64,000 nt of DNA from RPRC01 sp034933285 (GCA_034933285.1 JAYFNT010000009.1:248001-312000), one strand, 5' to 3'. Shown: positions 34,517-44,296, numbered from the stretch's first letter. A program made the numbers and translations. Notes: a model not told the origin generated them from the letters alone.

Positions 34517-35224
34517 ATGAATGATGAAAGACCCCACATACTGCTTATTGAAGACGAAATCCATCTCGCCCGTGGAATCTGTTTCAATCTGGAGCAGGAA
34601 GGTTTCAGGGTAAGCCATGAGGAATCAGGCGAGGACGCTCTTCGCCGGTTTGGCTATGATCGTTTTTCCCTGATTATTCTGGACATAATGCTGCCGGGGA
34701 TAGATGGTTTCAAGGTTTGCCACGAGATCAGGAAACAGGACGCACGTGTTCCCATTCTCATCCTTTCGGCCCGTTCTGAAGAGGGTGACCGGATTACAGG
34801 TCTTGGCGCCGGCGCCGACGACTATCTGATGAAACCCTTCAACCTTGATGAATTCCTTCTCAGGGTAAAAGGCATGTTGCGTCGTTCTTCGTGGTATCGC
34901 CCCGAACCAGTTGAAGAAGGCTATCGCTTCGGTGACAACGAGGTGTTTCTTCTCTCCTATCGTGCCAGAACGGCCCAAGGGGAAATAGACCTGACCGAGC
35001 TCGAAGTGAAGATGCTCTCGTTTTTCTTCCGGAACAAAGACAAGACCGTCACACGGGCGGCATTGCTTGAAAACGTCTGGGGATATTCTTCAGACACTGA
35101 GACGAGAACACTGGACAACTTTCTCGTAAGGCTGCGGAAGTATTTCGAACCGGATCCTTCAAATCCCAGATATTTTCAGACAGTAAGGGGAGTTGGCTAC
35201 AGGTTCAGCCGCGGGGACAGGTAA
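34517..35224 (+). CDS. OmpR/PhoB-family response regulator
   Basis: 235 residues from the ATG at 34517, chosen because the receiver fold begins at once (RPHILLIEDE); in-frame ATGs at 34487 and 34496 have no better ribosome site. Acidic pair E12/D13, phospho-acceptor D56 in LIILDIMLPG and Lys in LMKPFNL are present. The C-terminal winged helix has DLTELEVKMLSFF and TVRGVGYRFSRG. It is co-transcribed with the histidine kinase gene upstream and ends at a bidirectional terminator. Confidence 0.94.
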   Translation: MNDERPHILLIEDEIHLARGICFNLEQEGFRVSHEESGEDALRRFGYDRFSLIILDIMLPGIDGFKVCHEIRKQDARVPILILSARSEEGDRITGLGAGADDYLMKPFNLDEFLLRVKGMLRRSSWYRPEPVEEGYRFGDNEVFLLSYRARTAQGEIDLTELEVKMLSFFFRNKDKTVTRAALLENVWGYSSDTETRTLDNFLVRLRKYFEPDPSNPRYFQTVRGVGYRFSRGDR

Positions 35225-35242
35225 ACTTGGCATTGAATGAAT

Positions 35243-35268
35243 AAAGCCGGATGAAAACATCCGGCTTT
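35243..35268. terminator. Bidirectional terminator
   Basis: AAAGCCGGATG (35243-35253) and CATCCGGCTTT (35258-35268) are perfect inverted repeats with an AAAA loop between the convergent response regulator and metK genes. Confidence 0.88.
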
Positions 35269-35297
35269 CCGTGTAACGAAATTACGTTATCGAAGTT

Positions 35298-36467
35298 TTA
35301 CAGCCCTGCCTTGGACCTCAGAATATCAACCTTGTCGGTTCGTTCCCATGTGAATTCAGGCAGGTTGCGACCGAAGTGACCATAAGCCGCTGTTTTTCTA
35401 TAGATCGGGCGAAGCAGATCAAGTTGCTCGATTATTGCGCGGGGCCTGAGATCAAAGGTTTCCCTGACTATCTTGGCTATAGCTTCAGAAGGGATGACAC
35501 CCGTACGGAAGGTGTTGATCATAACGGAAACAGGTTCGGCGACACCGATTGCATAGGCAACTTGCACCTCGCATCTGTCGCACAAGCCTGCAGCGACGAG
35601 ATTCTTGGCGACGTAACGTCCCATATAGGAAGCAGACCGGTCCACTTTGGAAGGATCCTTGCCTGAAAAGGCGCCGCCGCCATGGGAACCCTGACCGCCA
35701 TAAGTATCGACGATTATCTTCCGCCCGGTAAGACCGCAATCGCCCATCGGACCTCCCACGACAAAACGACCTGTAGGATTGATGAGGAAACGGGTATTTT
35801 CGTCCATAAGTTCGGCCGGGATTACTTTCTTGACTACCTCTTCGATTATCCCGTCCCGAATCGTTTCATACGTTACATCAGGGGTATGCTGAGAAGATAT
35901 GACCACGGTATCAATACTTACAGGCCTGTCCTCAATATACCGAATAGATACCTGGGACTTCGAATCGGGCCGCAGGAAATCGAGGGTATTGGCTTTTCTG
36001 ACATCGGCAAGACGCTGTGTCAGTTTGTGCGCCATCATAATGGGCATGGGCATGAGTTCAGGGGTATCATTACAGGCATAGCCGAACATCAAGCCCTGGT
36101 CTCCGGCGCCCTGTTCCTTGAACAGGCCTTCCCCTTCCGTTACACCCTGGGAAATATCCGGCGACTGCTTGTCTATCGATGTAAGAACAGCACATGTTTC
36201 CCAATCGAATCCCATTGCGGAATCATCATATCCGATTTCCTTGATGGTCTGCCGCGCAACTTTGGGATAGTCCACTATAGCGTTGGTCGTAATCTCACCG
36301 GCAATAAACACTATTCCGGTGGTAACCAGTGTTTCACAGGCAACTCTCGAATTGGGATCCTGCTCAAGAATAGCATCGAGAACAGAATCAGAAATCTGAT
36401 CGGCGACCTTGTCAGGATGTCCCTCGGAAACCGATTCCGAAGTAAAAATAAAATCTGTCATGCCCAT
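35298..36467 (-). CDS. metK: S-adenosylmethionine synthetase
   Basis: 389 residues from the ATG at 36467 (GGAG nine bases upstream); an ATG two codons later is also possible. The enzyme makes S-adenosylmethionine from ATP and methionine. Family motifs: SESVSEGHPDKVADQISD at the start, GAGDQGLMFGYA, GGAFSGKDPSKVDRSA and the preceding DTYGGQGSHGG. No SAM riboswitch was seen in the ~150-base gap before ptsI ends. It supplies the methyl cycle closed by AhcY (30.9 kb). Confidence 0.97.
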   Translation of the reverse strand: MGMTDFIFTSESVSEGHPDKVADQISDSVLDAILEQDPNSRVACETLVTTGIVFIAGEITTNAIVDYPKVARQTIKEIGYDDSAMGFDWETCAVLTSIDKQSPDISQGVTEGEGLFKEQGAGDQGLMFGYACNDTPELMPMPIMMAHKLTQRLADVRKANTLDFLRPDSKSQVSIRYIEDRPVSIDTVVISSQHTPDVTYETIRDGIIEEVVKKVIPAELMDENTRFLINPTGRFVVGGPMGDCGLTGRKIIVDTYGGQGSHGGGAFSGKDPSKVDRSASYMGRYVAKNLVAAGLCDRCEVQVAYAIGVAEPVSVMINTFRTGVIPSEAIAKIVRETFDLRPRAIIEQLDLLRPIYRKTAAYGHFGRNLPEFTWERTDKVDILRSKAGL

Positions 36468-36614
36468 ACGCCGAAACTCCTCTCTAACTCTTGTTGCCTT
36501 CCGGCATGTATTCAAAAACAAAAAATTTTAATACCTTCCCCTATTCTTTGTCAAGCTATAAATAGGCAAGTGCCAACACTTCCGTGTATTTCGACAAGTT
36601 TTCGGAGAATGCCG

Positions 36615-38378
36615 TCAATCGAAACTGTCGGCGAATTTTGTTGTTATTTCCCGTTGCAGATATAATTCCACGTCATTTGCCGTGGAAAATTTAAGCGCCT
36701 GGTCTACAAGTATCTCAGCCTCGATTTTTGAACAACGTCTGAGGATATGTTTGACTTTAGGAATCGAAACGGCATTCATTGACAATTCATCAAAACCAAG
36801 GCCCAGCAGGATCGGGAGATAGTTTGGTTCTCCGGCCATTTCACCGCATATGCAGACGGAAATTTCTGCTTCATGCGCAGCATCCGACACGAGTTTGAGG
36901 GATCGCAACACAGCAGGATGCATGGGTTCGTACAGGCTGGACAAGTGTTCATTGGTGCGATCGATGGCCAATGAATACTGAATGAGGTCATTTGTGCCCA
37001 CGCTGAAAAAATCAACCTCGCGGGCAAGAAGGTCTGCTATTAAAACTGCCGACGGCGTTTCAATCATGATGCCGATCTCGATTTCTTCATCAAAGGGTAT
37101 CCCACCCTTGCGAAGCTCGCTTTTTGCAACTTCGAGCAGGGCTTTTGCTTCCCGAATCTCCGCAACGCCGGATATCATCGGGAAAAATATCTTTACCTTA
37201 CCATGGGCGCTTGCCCGTAAAATCGCCCTCAACTGCGTTTTGAACAGCTCCGGACATCTTAGAGAAAGCCTGATGGCACGTAGACCTAGTGCGGGATTCA
37301 GTTCGTCGGTAAGGTTGAGCTCGTTAACGAACTTGTCACCACCCACATCCAGGGTTCTTATCGTGACAGGGAAAGGGGACATGCGGCGAACTACTTCGAC
37401 ATATGCCTGATACTGCTCTTCTTCGTCCGGGACGAATGAACGTCCGATAAAAAGCATCTCGGTTCTGTAAAGCCCGATTCCTTCACCGCCATGCTTCATT
37501 ATCGACGGCACTTCTTCAATGAATTCGACGTTTCCCTTCAACAGGATCCTGTGCCCGTCAAGGGTCTCCGCAGGCAGGTCCTTCAGTTTCAACAGTTCTC
37601 TTTCACGATATTCGTAATACTGTTTGTGCTGAAGATAATCGCGAAAAGTCTCTTCGTCGGGATGAACAATCACGATGCCTTTGTCGCCATCTATGATCAG
37701 GGCATCACCGTCGGATATTTCCGTGGTTATTTTTTCCAGGCCCAAAACAGCGGGAATTTCAAGTGAACGGGCAAGAATGGCGGTATGGGAAGTCTTTCCT
37801 CCCAGATCCGTAACGAATCCGATAACCTTTTCTTTGTCAACCTGGAGAATGTCAGCCGGAGACAGGTCGTGAGCTATGACAATGACGCGCCCTTCCGTCT
37901 CGCCCAGCAATTCGTGCCTCTTTCCGAGCATGTTTCGCAGGACTCGTTCCACGACAGTTTCAACATCGCTGCTGCGTTCACGGAGATATTCATCTTCGAT
38001 TCCATCGAAAAACCTCATGAATTTCTTTAGCGTCCGTTTGAGGGCTGCCTCAGCGTTGATTCCGGCGTCTTTTATGGTTTCGATGGTTTCGGACGTCAGC
38101 ATGCTGTCGTCCAGTATCATAAGGTGGGTATCGATAACGTAAAGGTGCTCTGTTCCGCTGGACCTTGTTATCTGCTCTTTTATGGAATGCAGCTGTTCTC
38201 TGGTTTTGTTCAGCGCTTCATGAAAGCGCTTGATTTCTGATTGAATGTCATCAGAGGGTATGGATGTCTCCACGACAACGACCCGGCTTCTTTCAGCAAC
38301 CCTCGCTTCTCCGATGACGATGCCCGGGGATGCTCCAATCCCCTTGAATATGCGGGTTTTAATCTTCTCCGAATCCAT
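36615..38378 (-). CDS. ptsI: PTS enzyme I (phosphoenolpyruvate-protein phosphotransferase)
   Basis: 587 residues, no GAF domain, so the sugar-type rather than the nitrogen-type (PtsP) enzyme. The phospho-His domain has active H198 in GGKTSHTAILARS. The PEP-binding barrel has GIGLYRTEMLF, the metal-binding region DFFSVGTNDLIQY and catalytic Cys in VCICGEMAGE. Its start overlaps the end of the HPr gene by 20 bases. No EIIB or EIIC permease is present in the window, so the phosphorelay HPr to EIIA probably serves regulation. Confidence 0.96.
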   Translation of the reverse strand: MDSEKIKTRIFKGIGASPGIVIGEARVAERSRVVVVETSIPSDDIQSEIKRFHEALNKTREQLHSIKEQITRSSGTEHLYVIDTHLMILDDSMLTSETIETIKDAGINAEAALKRTLKKFMRFFDGIEDEYLRERSSDVETVVERVLRNMLGKRHELLGETEGRVIVIAHDLSPADILQVDKEKVIGFVTDLGGKTSHTAILARSLEIPAVLGLEKITTEISDGDALIIDGDKGIVIVHPDEETFRDYLQHKQYYEYRERELLKLKDLPAETLDGHRILLKGNVEFIEEVPSIMKHGGEGIGLYRTEMLFIGRSFVPDEEEQYQAYVEVVRRMSPFPVTIRTLDVGGDKFVNELNLTDELNPALGLRAIRLSLRCPELFKTQLRAILRASAHGKVKIFFPMISGVAEIREAKALLEVAKSELRKGGIPFDEEIEIGIMIETPSAVLIADLLAREVDFFSVGTNDLIQYSLAIDRTNEHLSSLYEPMHPAVLRSLKLVSDAAHEAEISVCICGEMAGEPNYLPILLGLGFDELSMNAVSIPKVKHILRRCSKIEAEILVDQALKFSTANDVELYLQREITTKFADSFD

Positions 38379-38637
38379 CCTTGATCAGATCTCCAAGTGC
38401 GTTCATCGCCTCATCCTCATCTTTTCCTACGACTTTTACACGGATGACGCTACCCTTGGCAGCCGCAAGCATCATGATACCCATGATGCTTTTTCCGTTC
38501 ACCTCTATATCCTCCCGCTCGATCTTTATATCCGAAGCGAAACGGCTGGCCGTCTTGACAAGCAGTGCAGATGCTCTTGCATGCAAACCAAGTTTGTTGG
38601 GTATCATAAATTCTTCGACAAGCATACTGTTTTCCAT
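38359..38637 (-). CDS. ptsH: HPr phosphocarrier protein
   Basis: 92 residues. H19 in KLGLHARAS is the site phosphorylated by enzyme I; S50 in NGKSIMGIMML is the site phosphorylated by HPr kinase, whose gene (hprK) lies 1.4 kb upstream in the same run. Both sites are intact, so this HPr can be controlled in two ways. The usual Pro after HAR is Ala. It overlaps ptsI. Confidence 0.95.
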   Translation of the reverse strand: MENSMLVEEFMIPNKLGLHARASALLVKTASRFASDIKIEREDIEVNGKSIMGIMMLAAAKGSVIRVKVVGKDEDEAMNALGDLIKDGFGED

Positions 38638-38731
38638 TCCACTCAGTGCGTTTATTTCAAATGAACCATTAAGTGTCGATTAATCCGGGCGACACAATTG
38701 ATAACAATTTCCTCAAACAGGCAATTGCTTT

Positions 38732-39124
38732 TTATTTCAGATATTCACCGGCAACCGAAATGCTTTCCTGCGCGCACTTTTTCAACGCCGATGCCAGATC
38801 CGTCACCCCGAGTTTATCCCTTTCGGTGGCAAACTTCATCAACATGGGAAGATTTACGCCGGTAAGAACCTCTACCTCATTTTCCCGCAGAAATGAAAGG
38901 CTAAGGTTTGACGGCGTACCTCCAAACATATCGGTCATAATGATGACACCGTTCCGTGAGACCCTGCGGATGGCCTTTTCGACACTATCCAGGATCTGTT
39001 CGACCGAATCCCCCGAACCTATTCCTATGGCTTCAGAATTGTCGATTGTTCCGACAATCATCTCCGCTGCGTTCAAAAGCTCGCGGGCAAGCCCGGCATG
39101 AGCAATTACAACCAAACCTACCAT
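38732..39124 (-). CDS. PTS EIIA component, mannose/fructose (Man) family, stand-alone
   Basis: 130 residues with the phospho-acceptor H9 in GLVVIAHAGLA and the conserved TDMFGGTPSNLSLSFL. It is a single EIIA domain: the EIIB, EIIC and EIID genes of a mannose-type transporter are absent here. It therefore likely reports PTS phosphorylation state rather than taking up sugar. It begins only a few bases after rapZ ends. Confidence 0.93.
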   Translation of the reverse strand: MVGLVVIAHAGLARELLNAAEMIVGTIDNSEAIGIGSGDSVEQILDSVEKAIRRVSRNGVIIMTDMFGGTPSNLSLSFLRENEVEVLTGVNLPMLMKFATERDKLGVTDLASALKKCAQESISVAGEYLK

Positions 39125-39127
39125 ATC

Positions 39128-39985
39128 CTACCCTTTCCCTATATCTCTATGGGTGACCTTCACAATCACCTTCTTGTCTGTAAAGAATTCTCTCATTTCC
39201 TCGGTTATCGCAACCGAACGATGCTTGCCGCCAGTACACCCTGTCGATATCGTGAGATATGACTTTCCTTCCCTGAGAAAGCCGGGAAGAAGAAATTCAA
39301 GCAAACCTGTCAGTTTCTGCATATACAACCGGGCCTCATCCTTTTCCATTACATATCGTTTGACTTGAGGATCCAGCCCGGTAAACGGGCGCAACTCAGG
39401 TATGAAGTGCGGGTTTGCCAGAAAACGGACATCCATTACCAGGTCGGATTCCAGGGGAATTCCGTACCTGAAACCGAAGGATTGGAGATGGACAGTCATG
39501 ACTCTGGCGCCATCGCTTCCCCTGACAAGTGAAATCACCACGTCCTTGAGTTGGTGAATATTGAATTCAGAGGTGTCGACTACATGGGTCGCCTGGTGTC
39601 GCAAGCCGGCCAGCTGTTCACGTTCGTAAGTGATACCTTCAAGGACGGAACCGCTTTCCGAGACCGGATGACGTCTTCTCGTTTCTGAGAATCTTCGAAT
39701 TATTACTTCGTCGGATGCATCGAAATAAATGATTTCAACTGCGTGGCCGGCGTCGCGCAAATCCTGAAGAACCTTCTCGTGCCCACGCAGTGAATCCGGG
39801 TCGCGAATATCCATTACCAGCGCCACATCCCTAACCCGGTCCGTCGATTTCCCCATTAGATCCACGAATGTCGGAACGAGACTCACAGGTAAATTGTCTA
39901 TGCAGAAAAAGCCCTCGTCCTCAAGAACCCTTACACCGGTAGATTTTCCCGATCCGGAAATACCGGTAATTATGACGATCCGCAT
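39128..39985 (-). CDS. rapZ: RapZ-like nucleotide-binding protein
   Basis: 285 residues. P-loop GISGSGKST (8-16) at the N-terminus and the C-terminal domain with GCTGGKHRSVAITEEM are the RapZ/YvcJ signature. In enteric bacteria it is the RNase adaptor controlling GlmS through small RNAs, and it lies in the rpoN operon there too. Its role in this lineage is less known. It is three bases after hprK. Confidence 0.95.
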   Translation of the reverse strand: MRIVIITGISGSGKSTGVRVLEDEGFFCIDNLPVSLVPTFVDLMGKSTDRVRDVALVMDIRDPDSLRGHEKVLQDLRDAGHAVEIIYFDASDEVIIRRFSETRRRHPVSESGSVLEGITYEREQLAGLRHQATHVVDTSEFNIHQLKDVVISLVRGSDGARVMTVHLQSFGFRYGIPLESDLVMDVRFLANPHFIPELRPFTGLDPQVKRYVMEKDEARLYMQKLTGLLEFLLPGFLREGKSYLTISTGCTGGKHRSVAITEEMREFFTDKKVIVKVTHRDIGKG

Positions 39986-39988
39986 CAG

Positions 39989-40948
39989 TCACTCCACTTC
40001 TTCCAATGTGATGCGCGATTCCAGCCTTTCAAGGAGATTGTCATGGAATTCCCGCGTGGAATCATATCCCATGACCCGCAGCAGGAAATTTCTCGCGGCA
40101 ACCTCAATGATCGAAGTGAGGTTGCGTCCATATCGGACGGGAATCTTCAGATACTTCAAGTCCACATCAAGAATCTTGTAATAATGTTCATCTAGTCCCA
40201 GACGGTCGTAATCTTGCGAGACGTTCCATTCGCACAGTTCAATCACCAGGTTTATGATTTTCTTTTCCCTGATGGCTGAGATGCCGTAAAGGTCTTTTAT
40301 ATTGATAATTCCGAGGCCCCTGATCTCCATCCTGAACTGGAGAGTTTCAGCAGCATTTCCCACCAAAGCGGCCGGCATTTTTCTCTTGATCTGTACTACA
40401 TCGTCAGCAACAAGTCGGTGCCCACGTATCACTAGGTCCAGTGCGCACTCGCTTTTCCCGATGCCGCTCTTTCCAAGAATCAGAATCCCGACGCCAAAAA
40501 CATCCATCAGCACTCCGTGCACATGCGTTGCCGGGAGAAGCCTGTCCTCCAGATAAGTGGTGATGAGGGAAATGAACTGGGAGGAACCGTGGGATGACCT
40601 GAGAAGCGGAATAGCTGCTTTTTCCGCGGCTTCGACAAGGCATGCAGGTGGTTCAAGCCCAAGAGTGACAATCAAACATACTATGGGAAATGAGCAGAGC
40701 CTCTCAGTTTGACTTCTTGCTGTCTCGGGCGAAAGATGTCGAAGATAAGATATCTCGGTATTTCCGAGTATTTGCACCCGTTCAGGATATAAGCACTCGG
40801 TATACCCGGTAAGTGCCAGGCCGGGTTTCTGAATTTTCGGGGTTTCCAGCTTGTTCCGCACCCCCTCCCCACCTGCTAACAGAGTCAGGTCAAGGCTATA
40901 TTTGGTATCGTCCAGAAGGTCCTGAACAGTAAGGTTCCGCGCTTTCAA
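39989..40948 (-). CDS. hprK: HPr kinase/phosphorylase
   Basis: 319 residues. The N-terminal domain (1-~130) is followed by the catalytic domain with Walker A GKSGIGKSE (159-167), then the family signature EIRGLGIINIKDLYG. It phosphorylates and dephosphorylates the Ser of HPr (S50 of the ptsH product here). HprK is standard in Firmicutes and also occurs in proteobacteria with regulatory PTS systems. Its ATG overlaps the ptsN stop (ATGA). Confidence 0.96.
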   Translation of the reverse strand: MKARNLTVQDLLDDTKYSLDLTLLAGGEGVRNKLETPKIQKPGLALTGYTECLYPERVQILGNTEISYLRHLSPETARSQTERLCSFPIVCLIVTLGLEPPACLVEAAEKAAIPLLRSSHGSSQFISLITTYLEDRLLPATHVHGVLMDVFGVGILILGKSGIGKSECALDLVIRGHRLVADDVVQIKRKMPAALVGNAAETLQFRMEIRGLGIINIKDLYGISAIREKKIINLVIELCEWNVSQDYDRLGLDEHYYKILDVDLKYLKIPVRYGRNLTSIIEVAARNFLLRVMGYDSTREFHDNLLERLESRITLEEVE

Positions 40949-41406
40949 AGACGGTTGTCCCGTTCCACGAGAATACCCATCAAGGCAGCTTCATCCGCAG
41001 CATCCATCAGGCGTTTCCTCAAAGAGTAATCCTTGAGCAGGCGTGATGTCCTGGCGAGAAGCTTCAGATATCCATCAATAGAAGCCGAATCCGCAATAAT
41101 AAGCATGAAAAGATGAACCGGCATTCCATCAAGCGATTCAAACGGAACGCCGGCCCTGCTCCTGCCAACTATGATGACGGGGTCGCCCATCCCTTCAAGA
41201 AGAGCATGAGGTATAGCGAGACCGTCACCGATCCCGGTACTGCCCAATCTTTCTCGTTCAAGAAGGACGTTGAGAAGTCTATCCCTCGCGATATCGCTGC
41301 GCAAAGGACACAACATATCGATGAGTTCTTCAATAGCCCCAGCTTTTGTTGACGATTTCAGATCTTTTTTGATCAGATCCGTTCGCAAGTAAGATGAAAG
41401 CCTCAT
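40945..41406 (-). CDS. ptsN: PTS EIIA-Ntr regulatory protein
   Basis: 153 residues. Phospho-acceptor H67 in GDGLAIPHALL. PtsN is a regulatory phosphoprotein acting on potassium transport, stringent response or carbon-nitrogen balance, and does not carry sugar. It sits in the usual place after hpf and rpoN. Which carrier feeds it, the HPr of this run or another, cannot be seen; no ptsP or ptsO gene is in the window. Confidence 0.95.
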   Translation of the reverse strand: MRLSSYLRTDLIKKDLKSSTKAGAIEELIDMLCPLRSDIARDRLLNVLLERERLGSTGIGDGLAIPHALLEGMGDPVIIVGRSRAGVPFESLDGMPVHLFMLIIADSASIDGYLKLLARTSRLLKDYSLRKRLMDAADEAALMGILVERDNRL

Positions 41407-41446
41407 CTTGGCCAGGCGAATCGCAGACGCGGCATCATATTCGGCA

Positions 41447-41992
41447 TCATCCTTTTTGAGGTTCGATCAATCCGTAGTTGCCATCCTTGCGCCTGTAGAT
41501 GACATTGATGCTTTCCGTAGAAGCATCCGTAAAAACAAGGAAATCCTTGTGCAGGAGATCCATTTGCATTACAGCTTCGTCAACAGACATCGGCTTGATG
41601 GAAAATGTCTTTGACTTGATGATTACCGGTTCCTGGCGTGGTTCGATGCTTTCAGCAGCAAAAACGGTCTTCTTTACTTTCCGTTCATCACTTTCCGCAC
41701 CCGGTTTATGTGCCTTGATGCGCTCCTTGTAACGCCTTAACTGACGTTCAATCTTATCGACCACGGCATCAATCGCCGCATACATGTCATTGGTTTCCTC
41801 AGAGGCCTTTATGGTAATTCCTTTTGCTGTAATGGTAACTTCCGCGATATGGCGTATTTTTTCAACCGTAAGAAAAACCTGGGCGACAATCGGCTCGTCA
41901 ATATACTTCTGTACCCTTTCCAGCTTGTCCTGGGCATAATTTTTCAAGGCATCGCTGGACTCAATATGCCTGAATGTCGTCGTTATCTGCAT
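41447..41992 (-). CDS. hpf: Ribosome hibernation promoting factor, long form
   Basis: 181 residues. The N-terminal S30AE domain (1-~100, MQITTTFRHIESSDALKNYA) binds the decoding centre; the C-terminal dimerisation domain (~125-178, SVDEAVMQMDLLHKDFLVF and YRRKDGNYGLIEP) marks the long form that pairs 70S ribosomes without RMF. AGGAG precedes the ATG. It is the gene right after rpoN, a placement kept across proteobacteria. Confidence 0.96.
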   Translation of the reverse strand: MQITTTFRHIESSDALKNYAQDKLERVQKYIDEPIVAQVFLTVEKIRHIAEVTITAKGITIKASEETNDMYAAIDAVVDKIERQLRRYKERIKAHKPGAESDERKVKKTVFAAESIEPRQEPVIIKSKTFSIKPMSVDEAVMQMDLLHKDFLVFTDASTESINVIYRRKDGNYGLIEPQKG

Positions 41993-42059
41993 ATAACCGT
42001 CTCCTTTTCATTTTTCCATCCGGCAACTTAAGGACCTGTATTGTCCTTGGCCGGAGATA

Positions 42060-43511
42060 TCAAAAAAGTCTTTTTCTTTCCGATGATGATCCGATCTTCA
42101 TCATTTCACGATACTTTGTAACTGTTCGCCGGGCAATGGTAATGTTGTGCGTTGACAGAATTTCGGCTATCCTCTGGTCGCTCAAGGGTTTACGCTGATC
42201 TTCGGCATCAAGGATCTCCTTGATCTTGTTCTTGACACTTTCCGAAGCAATGGAATCACCCTCAATGGTCGATATCCCGCTGTTGAAGAAAAACTTCATT
42301 TCCAGAAGCCCTTGTGGAGTCTGCATATACTTGTTGGTGGTAACCCTGCTGATCGTTGATTCATGCATGCCGATATCTTCAGCAATGTCGCGAAGGACAA
42401 GAGGCTTCAGATACTCGATACCTTTCTCCAGAAAGTCCCTCTGAAACTTTACTATACTTTTCGCAACCTTGTAAATTGTGCGCTGACGCTGATGGATGCT
42501 CTTTATCAACCAGAGCGCAGAGCGCATTTTGTCGCTTATGTACTCTTCCGCTTTCTGATCGCTGGCAGCAGCGGTTTTGCCGTCACCTATATAGAGCGGG
42601 TTGATCCTGATATTGGGCATGCCCTCATCATTCAGTACAACCACCAATTCTTCACCTACTTTATAGACGAAAATATCCGGTGATATATAGTGTACATCAT
42701 CCTGACTGAACTGCCTGCCGGGCTTGGGATCCAGGCTCGCAATAATCTTTGTCGCGGCAAGGACCTCTTCGACATCAATTCCGAGTGCTTTAGCGATCTG
42801 TCTGTATTTGCGTGTTTCCAGCTCTTTGAGATAATCGCAGAGTAGCGACTCGATAATGGTACCCGACATGCCGAGTTGTCTTACCTGGAGCAGCAGACAT
42901 TCCCGTAAGTCACGTCCCCCGACCCCCATCGGATCAAATTCCTGAATCTTTTTCAGTACAGACTCCGTAAAAGATTCTTCCACTCCGCAACTTATCGCGA
43001 TATCTGATACGGTAGACCTGAAATAACCTTCATCATCAATATTACCTATGATTTCAGCACCTATGGCCAGCTCTTTCTCGGAAAATCTGGCCATGTTGAG
43101 CTGCCACATCAAGTGATCGACCAAAGTGGCTTTTTTTGTGAGCAGGTTTTCATATGACGGACGATCATCCTCATCATCGTAATAATGCTCTCCGGAGCTG
43201 AAATTATAGCTGTCAAGATAGGTCGCCCAATCCATTTCGCGCAATGTATCCTCGCCAGCCTTCACCTCCTTGAATATTTCGCCTTCCTGCTTGAGATCAG
43301 CCTCCTTTTCATTGATTTCAAGTGAGTCCGGCTCTTTGATTTCCTCAATCTCGGCAGTTTCGTCGAGCACCGGGTTTTCCTCAAGTTCCTGGCGAACAAT
43401 ATCCTGCAGCTCCAAACGTGAAAGCTGGAGAAGCTTGATGGCCTGCTGCAACTGGGGCGTCATCACCAGTTGCTGCGAAAGCTTCATCTGTTGTCGCATT
43501 TCAATGGCCAT
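42060..43511 (-). CDS. rpoN: RNA polymerase sigma-54 factor
   Basis: 483 residues. Region I is the Gln/Leu-rich activator-contact segment (RQQMKLSQQLVMTPQLQQAI), followed by an acidic region II, the core-binding domain, the helix-turn-helix (MHESTISRVTTNKYMQTP) and the C-terminal RpoN box ARRTVTKYREM that reads the -24 element. A strong candidate promoter for this factor lies at 56069, before glutamate synthase. An in-frame ATG four codons later is an alternative start. Confidence 0.97.
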   Translation of the reverse strand: MAIEMRQQMKLSQQLVMTPQLQQAIKLLQLSRLELQDIVRQELEENPVLDETAEIEEIKEPDSLEINEKEADLKQEGEIFKEVKAGEDTLREMDWATYLDSYNFSSGEHYYDDEDDRPSYENLLTKKATLVDHLMWQLNMARFSEKELAIGAEIIGNIDDEGYFRSTVSDIAISCGVEESFTESVLKKIQEFDPMGVGGRDLRECLLLQVRQLGMSGTIIESLLCDYLKELETRKYRQIAKALGIDVEEVLAATKIIASLDPKPGRQFSQDDVHYISPDIFVYKVGEELVVVLNDEGMPNIRINPLYIGDGKTAAASDQKAEEYISDKMRSALWLIKSIHQRQRTIYKVAKSIVKFQRDFLEKGIEYLKPLVLRDIAEDIGMHESTISRVTTNKYMQTPQGLLEMKFFFNSGISTIEGDSIASESVKNKIKEILDAEDQRKPLSDQRIAEILSTHNITIARRTVTKYREMMKIGSSSERKRLF

Positions 43512-43555
43512 GGGAGAGTTAACCTACCTGTAGTGGTTTTGCCTGGCGCCGTCTT

Positions 43556-44296
43556 TCACAGACTGAATTTTTCCCCGAGATAAATCTCTCGCGCCTTCCG
43601 GCTCTCCGCAATTGCTCTCGGATCACCGTGTTCCAGGATGCTTCCTTCGTTAAGTATATATGCTTTATCGCATACTCCGAGCGTTTCACGAACATTATGA
43701 TCGGAAATGAGAATTCCGATACCCTTATCCTTTAATTCTCCTATGATATTCTGAATGTCAAGTACCGCGATGGGATCTATTCCGGCAAAAGGCTCATCGA
43801 GAAGGATGAAATCCGGATCAGTTGCCAGCGCACGGGCAATTTCCACTCTCCGCCGTTCTCCACCGGAAAGAGCATACCCTTTTATGTCGGCCAGATGCTC
43901 GATCTTGAGGTCCACCACCAACCGCTCCAACAGCCCGGTACGTTCTTCCGCCGCGAGCCCCCTTGCCTCAAGGACAACCATGATATTCTGCCTGACCGAC
44001 AGTCGCCGGAAAACCGACGGTTCCTGTGAAAGATAACTTAGCCCCTTTCGAGCGCGTTCATACATGGGAAGTTGAGTAACGTCCTCATCACCCAACAATA
44101 CTTTTCCGGAATCGGGCCTGGAAAGGCCGACGACCATGTAAAAAGTTGTTGTCTTGCCCGCACCGTTCGGTCCGAGCAGGCCTACGACCTGTCCGGGAGA
44201 AACCTCAAGGTCTACACCGTTGACGACTACCCGGTCTCCAAAACTTTTCTTCAGGTTTCGTGCATAAAGGGTTTTTTTACGGTTTCTTTTCGTCAT
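43556..44296 (-). CDS. lptB: LPS export ABC transporter ATPase
   Basis: 246 residues from the ATG at 44296 (an adjacent GTG is also in frame). Walker A GPNGAGKTTTFY, signature LSGGERRRVEIARA and Walker B FILLDEPFAGIDP are intact. LptB drives extraction of LPS from the inner membrane with LptF and LptG, which are not in this window. It overlaps the lptA stop and precedes rpoN, the classic arrangement. Confidence 0.96.
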   Translation of the reverse strand: MTKRNRKKTLYARNLKKSFGDRVVVNGVDLEVSPGQVVGLLGPNGAGKTTTFYMVVGLSRPDSGKVLLGDEDVTQLPMYERARKGLSYLSQEPSVFRRLSVRQNIMVVLEARGLAAEERTGLLERLVVDLKIEHLADIKGYALSGGERRRVEIARALATDPDFILLDEPFAGIDPIAVLDIQNIIGELKDKGIGILISDHNVRETLGVCDKAYILNEGSILEHGDPRAIAESRKAREIYLGEKFSL

